Origin: Thermoplasmata archaeon
Lineage (GTDB): Archaea > Thermoplasmatota > Thermoplasmata > Thermoplasmatales > Thermoplasmataceae
DNA: 13,012 nt
Assembly: GCA_021819605.1 (NCBI GenBank)
Contig: JAKAQT010000033.1
Coordinates: forward strand, 1 to 13,012
Direction: 5' to 3'
How positions within the stretch are numbered: position 1 is the stretch's first letter; each line of letters opens with the position of its first letter. The notes under the pieces are model-generated. The model did no database searches. It worked only from the letters and a program-made list of their open reading frames with translations, and was not told the origin of the DNA. The position numbers and the translations under genes were made by a program. Below are positions 1 to 6,249 of this stretch, piece by piece.

Positions 1-585
1 GACAGCATACTCGTTGGCGGAGTGGTTGCAAATGCTTTCCTCTGGGCAAGCGGTTTTGACATAGGCCGCAAAAACCGTGAGTTCATCGAGAAGAACAATA
101 AGGACCACAGAAAGCTCATTGAAACATGCGGCAAGCTTCTCAAATCCTATCCCGGAAAGATAATCATGCCGGAAGATTTCGTGCTGAACCCCATGGGCAG
201 GCTCTTCAGCATAAATGACAGGATACCGGATGACCAGCTTATTGCCGATATAGGCCTCGAGTCAATAGCAAGGTTCTCATCCATAATATCGGAAGCCAGG
301 GGGATTTTCCTCAACGGCCCTATGGGAATGTACGAGATAGAGGAATATTCCGTGGGAACAAGGGAAATCCTGGAGGCCGTGGCAAACTCTGATGCACTGA
401 CAATAGCAGGAGGCGGGCATACCCTGAGCGCCCTGGAGAAACTCAACCTCATGGGGCGTATAACGCACGCTTCAACCGGAGGTGGCGCCCTCATAAGTTA
501 TTTATCCGGTGACCCAATGCCTGTACTGGAATCACTGGTGGAAAGCCGGAAAATTTTTGGAGTGAAAGAGGATGGAAAACAGTAA
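1..585 (+). CDS. pgk: Phosphoglycerate kinase, C-terminal part (5' end outside window)
   Basis: This is the last 194 codons of phosphoglycerate kinase, the cytoplasmic enzyme that moves phosphate between 1,3-bisphosphoglycerate and ADP. The frame is open from base 1, so the start lies upstream; a GTG at 22 is internal. Visible family motifs are GGVVANAF near the partial N-terminus, FLNGPMGMYE (about residues 103-112, the NGPMGxxE element), AGGGHTLSAL (about 136-145, nucleotide-binding domain) and HASTGGGA (about 156-163, the helix-capping STGGGA signature near the C-terminus). The stop overlaps the prefoldin alpha gene by 14 bp, which suggests co-transcription and translational coupling. The identification is very secure; only the C-terminal nucleotide-binding half can be judged here. 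Confidence 0.96.
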   Translation, partial: DSILVGGVVANAFLWASGFDIGRKNREFIEKNNKDHRKLIETCGKLLKSYPGKIIMPEDFVLNPMGRLFSINDRIPDDQLIADIGLESIARFSSIISEARGIFLNGPMGMYEIEEYSVGTREILEAVANSDALTIAGGGHTLSALEKLNLMGRITHASTGGGALISYLSGDPMPVLESLVESRKIFGVKEDGKQ

Positions 586-985
586 CAGCGTGGGAATATC
601 CGAAGAGCTTGACTACCTGAAATCCCTGATTGATTCCATCGACAACCAGCTCTCAGTCCTTGTGAGGGGCATGGACGAATATAACCGCGCTCTGGTGGTG
701 CTCAAGGAAAATTATCTCAAGGATTCTAAGGATGTTAAAATCGGCATCGGGGCTGGCATTTACATGAAGGCAGACCTTCATAACGAAGAAAAGCTGTTCG
801 TCCCCATAGGTTCTGATCTTTATATTGAGGAGGATTCCAGCGTGACCCTTGGCAGGCTGGACAGGAACATCAAGGAAATACAGGATTCGGTTCAGAACAT
901 ACAGCAGAGGCGTACTGAAATTTCGGACAGGTACAACTCACTTGTTGCTGCAGTCCAGAACCAGATGGGCAGAAACAAGGGATAA
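572..985 (+). CDS. pfdA: Prefoldin alpha subunit
   Basis: This is the alpha subunit of archaeal prefoldin, the hexameric cytoplasmic co-chaperone that holds unfolded proteins and passes them to the thermosome. The 137-residue length fits the family. The N-terminal helix (about residues 8-50, ending ALVVLKENYL) and the C-terminal helix (about 95-135) have heptad-like spacing for the two coiled-coil tentacles. The central segment with GAGIYMKADL and KLFVPIGSDLYIEED matches the beta-hairpin region of the alpha class, where an alternating pattern with PIGSxLYI is typical. The ATG at 572 has GGAGTG six bases upstream, inside the end of pgk. ftsY follows 5 bp after the stop, and pfdA-ftsY is a recurring archaeal pair. 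A thermosome gene lies at the other end of the window but is not linked to it. Confidence 0.92.
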   Translation: MENSNSVGISEELDYLKSLIDSIDNQLSVLVRGMDEYNRALVVLKENYLKDSKDVKIGIGAGIYMKADLHNEEKLFVPIGSDLYIEEDSSVTLGRLDRNIKEIQDSVQNIQQRRTEISDRYNSLVAAVQNQMGRNKG

Positions 986-990
986 ACGCC

Positions 991-1872
991 ATGTTTGAGA
1001 ATTTCAGGAAGAAGCTCTCAGGTCTTTTCAAAGGTTCATCCGGCAGTGATGAGGTTCTCAGGAAAGGGGATATTGAAAATTCTGTAAGGGATGCCCTTCT
1101 TGAATCGGATGTGTCCCTGGAGACATCGGAAAGGATCATAGCTGATCTGGATAAGTACCTGGAAAGGCCTGGAAAGAAGGTGAGCCAGGCGGACCTCAGG
1201 GACGCCCTTAGAAAATCCATCAGGAATATACTTGATGGGAATTCAACTGGCATTGACATGCTCAACCCCGGAAAGAAACCTTTTGTTATCCTTTTTCTGG
1301 GGATAAACGGAACGGGGAAGACCACCACTGTGGCAAAGATAGCAAATTATCTCAAGAGGAATGGCAAGCGTGTTATTGTTGCTGCTGGAGACACTTTCAG
1401 GGCAGGCGCAATCGAGCAGTTGAGCCTTCTCTGTCAGGATATCGGGGTAAATCTCATAAAGCATGAAGCAGGAAGCGATCCGGCATCTGTGGCATTCGAT
1501 GCAATCGATCATGCAAAGGCCAGGAACCTTGACTATGTTTTGATCGATTCAGCAGGCAGGATGCAGACCAACAAGAATCTCCTGGAGGAGATGAAGAAAA
1601 TGAAGAGGGTGGCAAAGCCTGACCTCACTGTTCTCGTGCTGGATGCAATGATAGGCCAGGACGCTGTGTACCAGGCTGAAACATTCATGAAGGAGACATC
1701 ATTTGACTGCGTTGTACTTACAAAACTCGACACCGACGCAAGAGGGGGCGCCATAATAACCATAGCTGACCAGCTCAGGAAGCCAGTGCTGTTCCTGGGG
1801 GTTGGACAGGGAATGGATGATATCATGGAATTCTCCACGGACTGGTACCTAGATCGGGTGCTTCCCGGGTAG
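991..1872 (+). CDS. ftsY: Signal recognition particle receptor FtsY
   Basis: This is the SRP receptor GTPase, which docks SRP-ribosome complexes at the membrane. The 293 residues consist of an N-domain helical bundle (about 1-85) and a G-domain. GTPase motifs are GINGTGKT (104-111, P-loop), DTFRAGA (134-140; the last positions are usually AAA), DSAGR (186-190; usually DTAGR), TKLD (244-247, guanine specificity), RGGA (251-254) and GVGQ (270-273). The C-terminal segment with DWYLDRVLPG is FtsY-like. It is short for the family because it lacks the long acidic A-domain of bacterial FtsY, as in many archaea; membrane contact would come from the basic N-terminal helix (FRKKLSGLFK). The ATG lies 5 bp after pfdA, with AAGGGA upstream as a possible ribosome site. 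It is the last gene of the pgk-pfdA-ftsY run and meets convergent genes downstream. Confidence 0.96.
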   Translation: MFENFRKKLSGLFKGSSGSDEVLRKGDIENSVRDALLESDVSLETSERIIADLDKYLERPGKKVSQADLRDALRKSIRNILDGNSTGIDMLNPGKKPFVILFLGINGTGKTTTVAKIANYLKRNGKRVIVAAGDTFRAGAIEQLSLLCQDIGVNLIKHEAGSDPASVAFDAIDHAKARNLDYVLIDSAGRMQTNKNLLEEMKKMKRVAKPDLTVLVLDAMIGQDAVYQAETFMKETSFDCVVLTKLDTDARGGAIITIADQLRKPVLFLGVGQGMDDIMEFSTDWYLDRVLPG

Positions 1873-1878
1873 AAAAAA
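1873..1878 (-). terminator. T-run terminator of the minus-strand signal peptidase operon
   Basis: Six A's on the plus strand immediately after the ftsY stop give a T6 run on the minus strand, about 25 bp past the stop of the 134-residue membrane protein gene. Archaeal termination often needs only such a U-run. The call is inferred from position and composition; no strong hairpin precedes it. Confidence 0.4.
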
Positions 1879-1902
1879 GACTCAGGATCTGTTCTCCGTG
1901 GC

Positions 1903-2307
1903 CTAATGATCTGGCGGCTTCTGGTTCTCTACGTTCTTTGTTTCACCGGAAATATCCATCGACGCTACGTATTTTTCATGGCCTGTATCCCGGCTCTTCT
2001 GCGACAGGGGCTTGATGTCGAACTTGATCCCTATCCTGGTGTTGATGATCTCCAGGTTTTTCCTGACCATCTGAGAGAACTTTGCGAGGTCCTTCATGAA
2101 ATCTTCCTGGTCATTATTTTCCGCAGCCGGTGGTGCGGCAGGTTCCACATGATCCTCCACCACAGCAGGATGAGTCTCAGCGTCTGATGGCTTTTCCTCA
2201 GGGGCGGCAGGTGTGACTCGGTGCGATCTGCTCTGGGTAAAGGTCACTATCCACAATGCTATGGCTATTATGGAGAATATGAGCGCAGCCAATGTGAAAG
2301 GGTTCAT
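1903..2307 (-). CDS. Membrane-anchored protein of unknown function downstream of signal peptidase
   Basis: I do not recognise this 134-residue protein. Residues 4-24 form one hydrophobic helix (LAALIFSIIAIALWIVTF) followed by basic residues (QSRSHR), so it is probably N-terminally anchored with the rest cytoplasmic by the positive-inside rule. Residues about 32-66 are a Pro/Ala/Glu-rich, low-complexity linker. Residues about 67-105 (EDFMKDLAKFSQMVRKNLEI onward) look like an amphipathic helix plus a short folded region, and the tail is polar. The ATG is 27 bp after the stop of the signal peptidase gene on the same strand, so the two are probably co-transcribed; an AT-rich box (about 2320-2333) could also give it its own promoter. 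A role near protein export is only suggested by context. Confidence 0.7.
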   Translation of the reverse strand: MNPFTLAALIFSIIAIALWIVTFTQSRSHRVTPAAPEEKPSDAETHPAVVEDHVEPAAPPAAENNDQEDFMKDLAKFSQMVRKNLEIINTRIGIKFDIKPLSQKSRDTGHEKYVASMDISGETKNVENQKPPDH

Positions 2308-2334
2308 TGTCAGACAATAGCTTCCAATATTAAT

Positions 2335-3126
2335 TCATTTTCTCTTGCGGCCTTTTCCCAGATATGGATACGGGAAGAATATGGCCAGGAAAATCAGGAA
2401 GAGTGAGGTGCCAAGGTACTCATAGCTGTGGGCAGGCACCTCGTTATAGTAAGGCCAGTCCCCCTCGAGCCTCATGAGGTTGAGCTTTATGAGGCCAAAC
2501 CATGGAATCTGGCCCCTGGCAATTCCAGCAACCTGGCTAGGCTTAACCGGGGCCGGGGTAATGCCCACGTTCTGATCCGCGGCAAGATATGCGTCATACT
2601 TTGCATTGAAATAGAAAGATGGTGCAGTTGCAAGGTTATGATCACCAACGGTGATGAAACCACTTTCGTTCACAAAGCGCGACACGTTCACAAGAAGATT
2701 CCTGTGGGAATAGCCGCAGTCGTAAATCACGATGTTCATTCCGTATAACTTCAGCCAGCTCTGGTTTGTGTATCCACGTACAACGGGCATGCCACCACTC
2801 CAGGTGAGGTAGAACATGGCCCTATGAATTACGGTGTTCCCGTCTGGATCGTGGTAGAGGATGACATCCCCGTATTCGCCATAGGTGGAGAAGTTGGTGA
2901 TTCTCCCGGTCACATATGTTACAACATTCTCAACCGGATTGGGGACATACTTTACGATAACAATATCTCCAACGTTTATGGTGCCCCATTCCCAGCTGGA
3001 GGAGTGTTCCATGCTGTAGGATTCCACAACCGACGCCGGAGGGAATTCGCCTGAATATGCCGTTATCCCCACAAGAATGGCAACAATTATGATCACGGCC
3101 AGAATCCCCGGTGCAACTCTCTTCAT
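2335..3126 (-). CDS. Signal peptidase I, archaeal/ER Ser-His type
   Basis: This is a membrane-bound S26-family peptidase that removes signal peptides from exported proteins. The 263 residues begin with a transmembrane segment (about 8-24). The catalytic serine box SYSM follows (nucleophile Ser38 in SxSM). VIHR (99-102) places the catalytic His101, which in archaeal and ER enzymes replaces the bacterial lysine. VGDHN (160-164) is the conserved GDxN region with the acidic residue. A second hydrophobic helix (about 233-252) precedes a basic cytoplasmic end (GKGRKRK). The protein is longer than minimal archaeal signal peptidases, with an extracytoplasmic insert between His101 and GDHN. A TATA-like box lies about 30 bp before the ATG. 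The downstream 134-residue membrane protein is probably in the same transcript. Confidence 0.88.
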   Translation of the reverse strand: MKRVAPGILAVIIIVAILVGITAYSGEFPPASVVESYSMEHSSSWEWGTINVGDIVIVKYVPNPVENVVTYVTGRITNFSTYGEYGDVILYHDPDGNTVIHRAMFYLTWSGGMPVVRGYTNQSWLKLYGMNIVIYDCGYSHRNLLVNVSRFVNESGFITVGDHNLATAPSFYFNAKYDAYLAADQNVGITPAPVKPSQVAGIARGQIPWFGLIKLNLMRLEGDWPYYNEVPAHSYEYLGTSLFLIFLAIFFPYPYLGKGRKRK

Positions 3127-3150
3127 CAGAATATCTGAAATGAGCCATCA

Positions 3151-3160
3151 GTTATAATTT
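3151..3160 (-). promoter_or_regulatory. TATA-like box of the signal peptidase gene
   Basis: On the minus strand this reads AAATTATAAC, centred about 30 bp upstream of the ATG at 3126. That would leave a leader of only a few nucleotides. The call rests on position and AT-rich match only. Confidence 0.5.
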
Positions 3161-3167
3161 TTGAGAT

Positions 3168-3195
3168 TTGGCTGAACAGGACAGGCGCCAGCCAA
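3168..3195. repeat. Inverted repeat upstream of the signal peptidase promoter
   Basis: TTGGCTG (3168-3174) and CAGCCAA (3189-3195) are perfect 7-bp inverted arms separated by 14 bp. They lie just upstream of the TATA-like box of the signal peptidase gene, in the 195-bp gap after the Xre-type regulator gene. This could be an operator or a transcript-end hairpin of the regulator gene. Otherwise the gap (3127-3321) shows no gene. Confidence 0.45.
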
Positions 3196-3321
3196 CCTTG
3201 CGCAACAGTGCGATCTAGGGCGTTTCAGGCAATAAATGCTGCAGTATCTGGCTATGGCTGTGGTTTGAATCAGGAAAACTTCATGTTCCCTGTTTCTAAC
3301 TTAGCAGAAATGACAACCCGT

Positions 3322-3996
3322 TCATTTCAGAGACGCCATAATCTTTGATATTGCAGGTGCATCAAGTTCCGTAACGATCAGCGGGATATTTTCCACGTCT
3401 GCAAGCTTAACCGCCAGGTCATCTATCCTGTCCGGCTGAATATATACAACAGCGGCAGGCTTCAGTGGATGTACCCTGATTGCGATCATGGGACTCCTTC
3501 CAAGCTTTACCTCCGTGAAGAATATTATTCTCTGGCTTGACCATCCGTAGAGCTTGCTGTATTCTGAGTATGAGAATGACAGGATTGCCTTGATTCCGTC
3601 AACAATAGTGTATCCCCGTATATACCTGTTCAGGCCTATGGAGGAATAGTTTGTTCCGCTTATCATGCGGATCACCCTCTCAAGTGATATATCGTGGCTG
3701 TAGTCACTTATGTCTATGATGGCATCAGAAGGCATACCACTGTTGTATCGCCTGAGTACCTGCCCACCCCTCTTCAGGTCGATCTCCACCAGTGCATTAA
3801 CTATCTTTCTTATGGATGTAACACCAGGCGATTTACGCCTGCCGGATTCATAATCACTGATGACCGATGGCGATATCTCCAGATACCTGGCCAGGTCCAG
3901 CTGAGACACCTGAAATTCTTCACGCCATTTCCTGATGGTTTCACCAGGATTTTCCGCTATTGTGATCTCACCGGCTATCTTTTCCTGTATGTCCAC
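3322..3996 (-). CDS. Xre-type transcriptional regulator with archaeal C-terminal domain
   Basis: This is a predicted DNA-binding regulator of 224 residues. An Xre/Cro-type helix-turn-helix covers about residues 18-70: WREEFQVSQLDLARYLEISP gives helices one and two, and SVISDYESGRRKSP gives the recognition helix and its typical exit. The remaining 150 residues are a mixed alpha/beta domain (for example AVVYIQPDRIDDLAVKLADV), probably for ligand sensing or dimerisation. It resembles the archaeal predicted regulators grouped, from memory, as COG1709; the effector and targets are unknown. The start is GTG at 3996, supported by a TATA-like TTTTTAAA box about 24 bp upstream, which fits a leaderless transcript. 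The flanking genes on the same strand are an unknown protein (upstream) and signal peptidase (downstream, with its own promoter). Confidence 0.82.
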   Translation of the reverse strand: MDIQEKIAGEITIAENPGETIRKWREEFQVSQLDLARYLEISPSVISDYESGRRKSPGVTSIRKIVNALVEIDLKRGGQVLRRYNSGMPSDAIIDISDYSHDISLERVIRMISGTNYSSIGLNRYIRGYTIVDGIKAILSFSYSEYSKLYGWSSQRIIFFTEVKLGRSPMIAIRVHPLKPAAVVYIQPDRIDDLAVKLADVENIPLIVTELDAPAISKIMASLK

Positions 3997-4016
3997 ATTG
4001 AGTAAGATTTGTAATG

Positions 4017-4024
4017 TTTAAAAA
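4017..4024 (-). promoter_or_regulatory. TATA-like box of the Xre-type regulator gene
   Basis: TTTTTAAA on the minus strand is centred about 24 bp upstream of the GTG at 3996. This spacing places the transcription start at or next to the start codon and is the main support for that start. Confidence 0.55.
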
Positions 4025-4057
4025 TTTGTCGAATGAAGCTACGTTTAATGACGAAAA

Positions 4058-4106
4058 CAATGGGGGCGTGTTCATTCCAGTCGACCAGTCTGAAGAAGCC
4101 CCATTG
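4058..4106. repeat. Inverted repeat between the 316-residue gene and the regulator gene
   Basis: CAATGGGG (4058-4065) and CCCCATTG (4099-4106) are perfect 8-bp inverted arms. Read on the minus strand, the hairpin lies just after the stop of the 316-residue gene and is followed by TTTT, as in a terminator. It also sits upstream of the regulator's TATA-like box. The loop contains GACTGG repeated directly with 2 bp between copies. It may be a terminator, an operator for autoregulation, or both. Confidence 0.45.
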
Positions 4107-4120
4107 CTCGTTGTGTTAAA

Positions 4121-5071
4121 TCAGGTTCCACCTGTATCTTCACTCCTTTTCATCATGAAGGAAAACGGCCTCACGTTCCGAATTTTCACACTCCAGTTTA
4201 AGAAGTCTTTACGTGAGCTTGAAATCTTTTTAATGTAGTCGGAGACAAATGATTTAGGCAGTATGAGAGTTATGGTAAAGATCCCTCCGGACAGGGTGTG
4301 AATCCGCCGGAAAGATGGTATCATTATGCTGTGATCGCTTGACGACAGGAAGCCCAGCATCTCGTTTCTGGTTTCAATTTCATATATATTGTCCACGATT
4401 TTCACTGCATCATCTCTCACCTTCTCCGAACCTGAAAAATAAACAGCCCTGATTGAGCTGTCTGTGGTTCTGTACTTTATCTCCCGAACCCACTCCAGTC
4501 CAATGGGATTTCTTTCAGGAGACAGTTCCTCAGCCGGTGGGACGGTATCAACTGTTACTTCGTATAATTCCACGTGGCTGTCTATCCATCTCAGGACGTC
4601 AATCATCCTGTCATTCCTGGAAAGGCGGTGTATATTTATCCCGGAAGGTACCTCGGGTGAAAGAAGCGTGTCCGAAACCTGGCGGAGAAATTCATGCCTG
4701 AATATGAAGTGGAAATAATGCTTTCCTTTCCATACATATGATGCATAGTTCAGCACCGATGGTATGTCAAGAATTCTCTTTAACATATTATATTGCGGGA
4801 ATTTGGAACTTGAACCGTAAAGCGTCAGTATGCCTCCATTATTCCTGGCTCCGTGCCTGCTGAGAAAAATTTCAACATCTCTCTTTCCCTTCACGGCTGC
4901 TTCTGAGAAATAATACATCATTGAGACTTTTCCGTTACCGGCGGAAAGGACGGCTGGGACGAAAAGATCGTGATCACGGCTAAAAGCCTCAATAGGAAAA
5001 TTTCCCTCATTCTCTATCACCAGCTCCATGTCAAGGATGTTAGCAGCAAGGAATGATTCCTGAGAATTCAT
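4121..5071 (-). CDS. Unrecognised 316-residue protein
   Basis: I do not recognise this protein. It appears soluble, with no signal peptide and no long hydrophobic helix. Alternating hydrophobic stretches (LILPKSFVSDYIKK; GGIFTITLIL; YASYVWKGKHYFHFIFRH) suggest alpha/beta folding. Residues about 1-100 look like one domain; the segment around GINIHRLSRNDRMIDVLRWI begins a second. No P-loop, helix-turn-helix, zinc or catalytic signature stands out. The few cysteines and many charged residues suit a cytoplasmic protein. The ATG at 5071 has an AT-rich box (5113-5120) about 45 bp upstream, implying a leader of about 20 nt. The gene diverges from an SDR gene across a repeat-rich intergenic region and is followed on the same strand by an Xre-type regulator. 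Codon use matches its neighbours, so the gene is real, but its function is open. Confidence 0.75.
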   Translation of the reverse strand: MNSQESFLAANILDMELVIENEGNFPIEAFSRDHDLFVPAVLSAGNGKVSMMYYFSEAAVKGKRDVEIFLSRHGARNNGGILTLYGSSSKFPQYNMLKRILDIPSVLNYASYVWKGKHYFHFIFRHEFLRQVSDTLLSPEVPSGINIHRLSRNDRMIDVLRWIDSHVELYEVTVDTVPPAEELSPERNPIGLEWVREIKYRTTDSSIRAVYFSGSEKVRDDAVKIVDNIYEIETRNEMLGFLSSSDHSIMIPSFRRIHTLSGGIFTITLILPKSFVSDYIKKISSSRKDFLNWSVKIRNVRPFSFMMKRSEDTGGT

Positions 5072-5112
5072 CAGAGATTCACTTTGTCTCCCGGATGTGA
5101 TTAGGGTTAAGC

Positions 5113-5120
5113 TATAAAAA
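5113..5120 (-). promoter_or_regulatory. TATA-like box of the 316-residue gene
   Basis: TTTTTATA on the minus strand, within a longer T-run, is centred about 45 bp before the ATG at 5071. It is the strongest promoter-like element on that side of the divergent region. Confidence 0.45.
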
Positions 5121-5186
5121 AATTTTCATCAATTATGGGAAATTTCGCCGATTGTTCGACTTTTAAGCATTAATTTAAATATTGTG

Positions 5187-5242
5187 TGAATGATATTTGG
5201 CGTTCAATACGATGTATTGACGTGAAGATCAGTCATCATTCA
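5187..5242. repeat. Nested inverted repeat in the divergent promoter region
   Basis: The inner arms are CAATAC (5205-5210) and GTATTG (5214-5219) around GAT, extended by CGT and ACG with one bulged T. The outer arms are TGAATGAT (5187-5194) and ATCATTCA (5235-5242), perfect 8-bp inverted copies. The two pairs are almost concentric. They lie in the 5072-5307 gap between the two divergent promoters, closer to the SDR side, where an operator could control either gene. An AT-rich palindromic box (about 5170-5183) lies just to the left. No gene is evident in the gap. Confidence 0.55.
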
Positions 5243-5280
5243 TTATACCTGGCCAACCATAAAAAGCGGTTGCTAAAGGA

Positions 5281-5286
5281 TATATC
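5281..5286 (+). promoter_or_regulatory. TATA-like box of the SDR gene
   Basis: TATATC is centred about 25 bp upstream of the ATG at 5308. It supports that ATG rather than the upstream in-frame TTG at 5290, and implies a leaderless transcript. Confidence 0.5.
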
Positions 5287-5307
5287 CCATTGGGAAATCT
5301 GCAGATC

Positions 5308-6078
5308 ATGACTGAAAATGGCCTTAATGGAAAGATTGCACTTGTGACGGGCGCTTCAAGGGGCATTGGAAAGTCCATTGCCACAAAGCTTGGAAACATG
5401 GGAGCCAGGGTTGCCGTCAATTATAACAGGAGCAAAGATGAAGCTGAGAGCCTCGCCAGATTAATTCCAGATTCTATGGCATTCCAGGCAGATGTGGCAG
5501 ATAGAGACCAGGTAAACAGGATGGCTGAAGAAATTCACTCAAGAATGGGAAAAGTTGACATAATTGTCAATAACTCAGGCTACTGGGAACTCATGGACTT
5601 TGTGTCATACAGGGAAGATGCCATGGACAGGATGTTCGCTGTTAATGTTAAGGGGGGCATAAACACAGTCCTGGCATTTCTGGATGATCTGAAGGGAAAA
5701 GGGATAGTTGTTAACATAGCATCAAATGCTGGAATCGGAACTGCCGCTCCAAATACAACCCTGTATTCTATCACAAAGGCAGCTGTCATTATGCTAACGA
5801 AACGTCTGGCATTCGATCTCAGGGATCACCACATCAGAATCAATGCCGTTGCTCCGGGATGGGTTGAAACGGACATGACCATTGGGAACAAGAACAGCAG
5901 CGAGATCTCGGATCTTGAACACTATTTCAGAAGCAGGACCACGCTTAACAGCGTTGGGCGGCCCGAGGACATTGCAGATGTGGTGGCCTTCCTGGCTTCA
6001 GATGATTCCAGATACATAAACGGACAGGTAATTGTGGCGGATGGAGGCCGTATTGACAACCTGACCCATGGGATTTGA
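5308..6078 (+). CDS. Short-chain dehydrogenase/reductase (SDR), FabG-like
   Basis: This is a classical SDR of 256 residues that would use NAD(P)H to interconvert a carbonyl and an alcohol. Motifs in order are TGASRGIG (14-21, nucleotide-binding TGxxxGxG), NNSG (88-91; usually NNAG), catalytic Ser139 in NIASN, Tyr153 and Lys157 in YSITK, PGWVETDM (183-190) and the C-terminal YINGQVIVADGG. N40-R41 after the second strand favours NADP(H). The overall pattern is that of 3-oxoacyl-ACP/acetoacetyl-CoA reductases and glucose dehydrogenases; sequence alone does not fix the substrate. The ATG at 5308 is chosen because a TATA-like box lies about 25 bp before it; an in-frame TTG at 5290 would add six residues. 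The next gene on the same strand is a crotonase, which makes a 3-hydroxyacyl-CoA role plausible but unproven. Confidence 0.88.
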   Translation: MTENGLNGKIALVTGASRGIGKSIATKLGNMGARVAVNYNRSKDEAESLARLIPDSMAFQADVADRDQVNRMAEEIHSRMGKVDIIVNNSGYWELMDFVSYREDAMDRMFAVNVKGGINTVLAFLDDLKGKGIVVNIASNAGIGTAAPNTTLYSITKAAVIMLTKRLAFDLRDHHIRINAVAPGWVETDMTIGNKNSSEISDLEHYFRSRTTLNSVGRPEDIADVVAFLASDDSRYINGQVIVADGGRIDNLTHGI

Positions 6079-6160
6079 ACATACTGAAGGCACAGCGAAA
6101 TGTATTGTCGCAGGGCATTCCACAGGGCTGCATCTGCGGCGGGATTGTGCACTGAAATTA

Positions 6161-6195
6161 TGCCTCATCAGGCAATGGGCATTGCTTTGTCTTTT
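6161..6195 (+). terminator. Possible terminator after the SDR gene
   Basis: TGCCT (6161-6165) and AGGCA (6170-6174) form a perfect 5-bp hairpin with a CATC loop. A T-rich stretch (TTGCTTTGTCTTTT, ending at 6195) follows about 10 bp later. It lies in the 171-bp gap between the SDR and crotonase genes, upstream of the crotonase promoter. Confidence 0.35.
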
Positions 6196-6210
6196 AGCCC
6201 AGCAAAACAA

Positions 6211-6218
6211 TTAAATAA
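6211..6218 (+). promoter_or_regulatory. TATA-like box of the crotonase gene
   Basis: TTAAATAA is centred about 36 bp upstream of the ATG at 6250, implying a leader of roughly 10 nt. It indicates that the crotonase gene has its own promoter. Confidence 0.4.
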
Positions 6219-6249
6219 TGTCCATTTGATATTTACATGGGATATTCTT

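Noticed and set aside
2428..3054. Plus-strand open frames opposite the signal peptidase gene
   Set aside because: The minus-strand frame has all catalytic motifs of signal peptidase; the plus-strand frames are antisense shadows.
4014..4238. Plus-strand 74-codon open frame at the end of the 316-residue gene
   Set aside because: It overlaps the conserved-frame 3' end of the minus-strand gene, and its start sits in the AT-rich promoter of the regulator gene. The second half is the reverse of coding sequence.
5190..5225. Tiny 11-codon frame inside the nested inverted repeat
   Set aside because: It is too short, has no properly spaced promoter or ribosome site, and the palindrome explains the sequence better.
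5290..5307. Upstream TTG start for the SDR
   Set aside because: The TATA-like box at 5281-5286 would lie only a few bases before it; the ATG at 5308 fits a leaderless start.
6100..6249. N-terminal extension of the crotonase open frame
   Set aside because: Family similarity begins at the ATG at 6250. The upstream part includes a hairpin and a TATA-like box and has no protein-like pattern.
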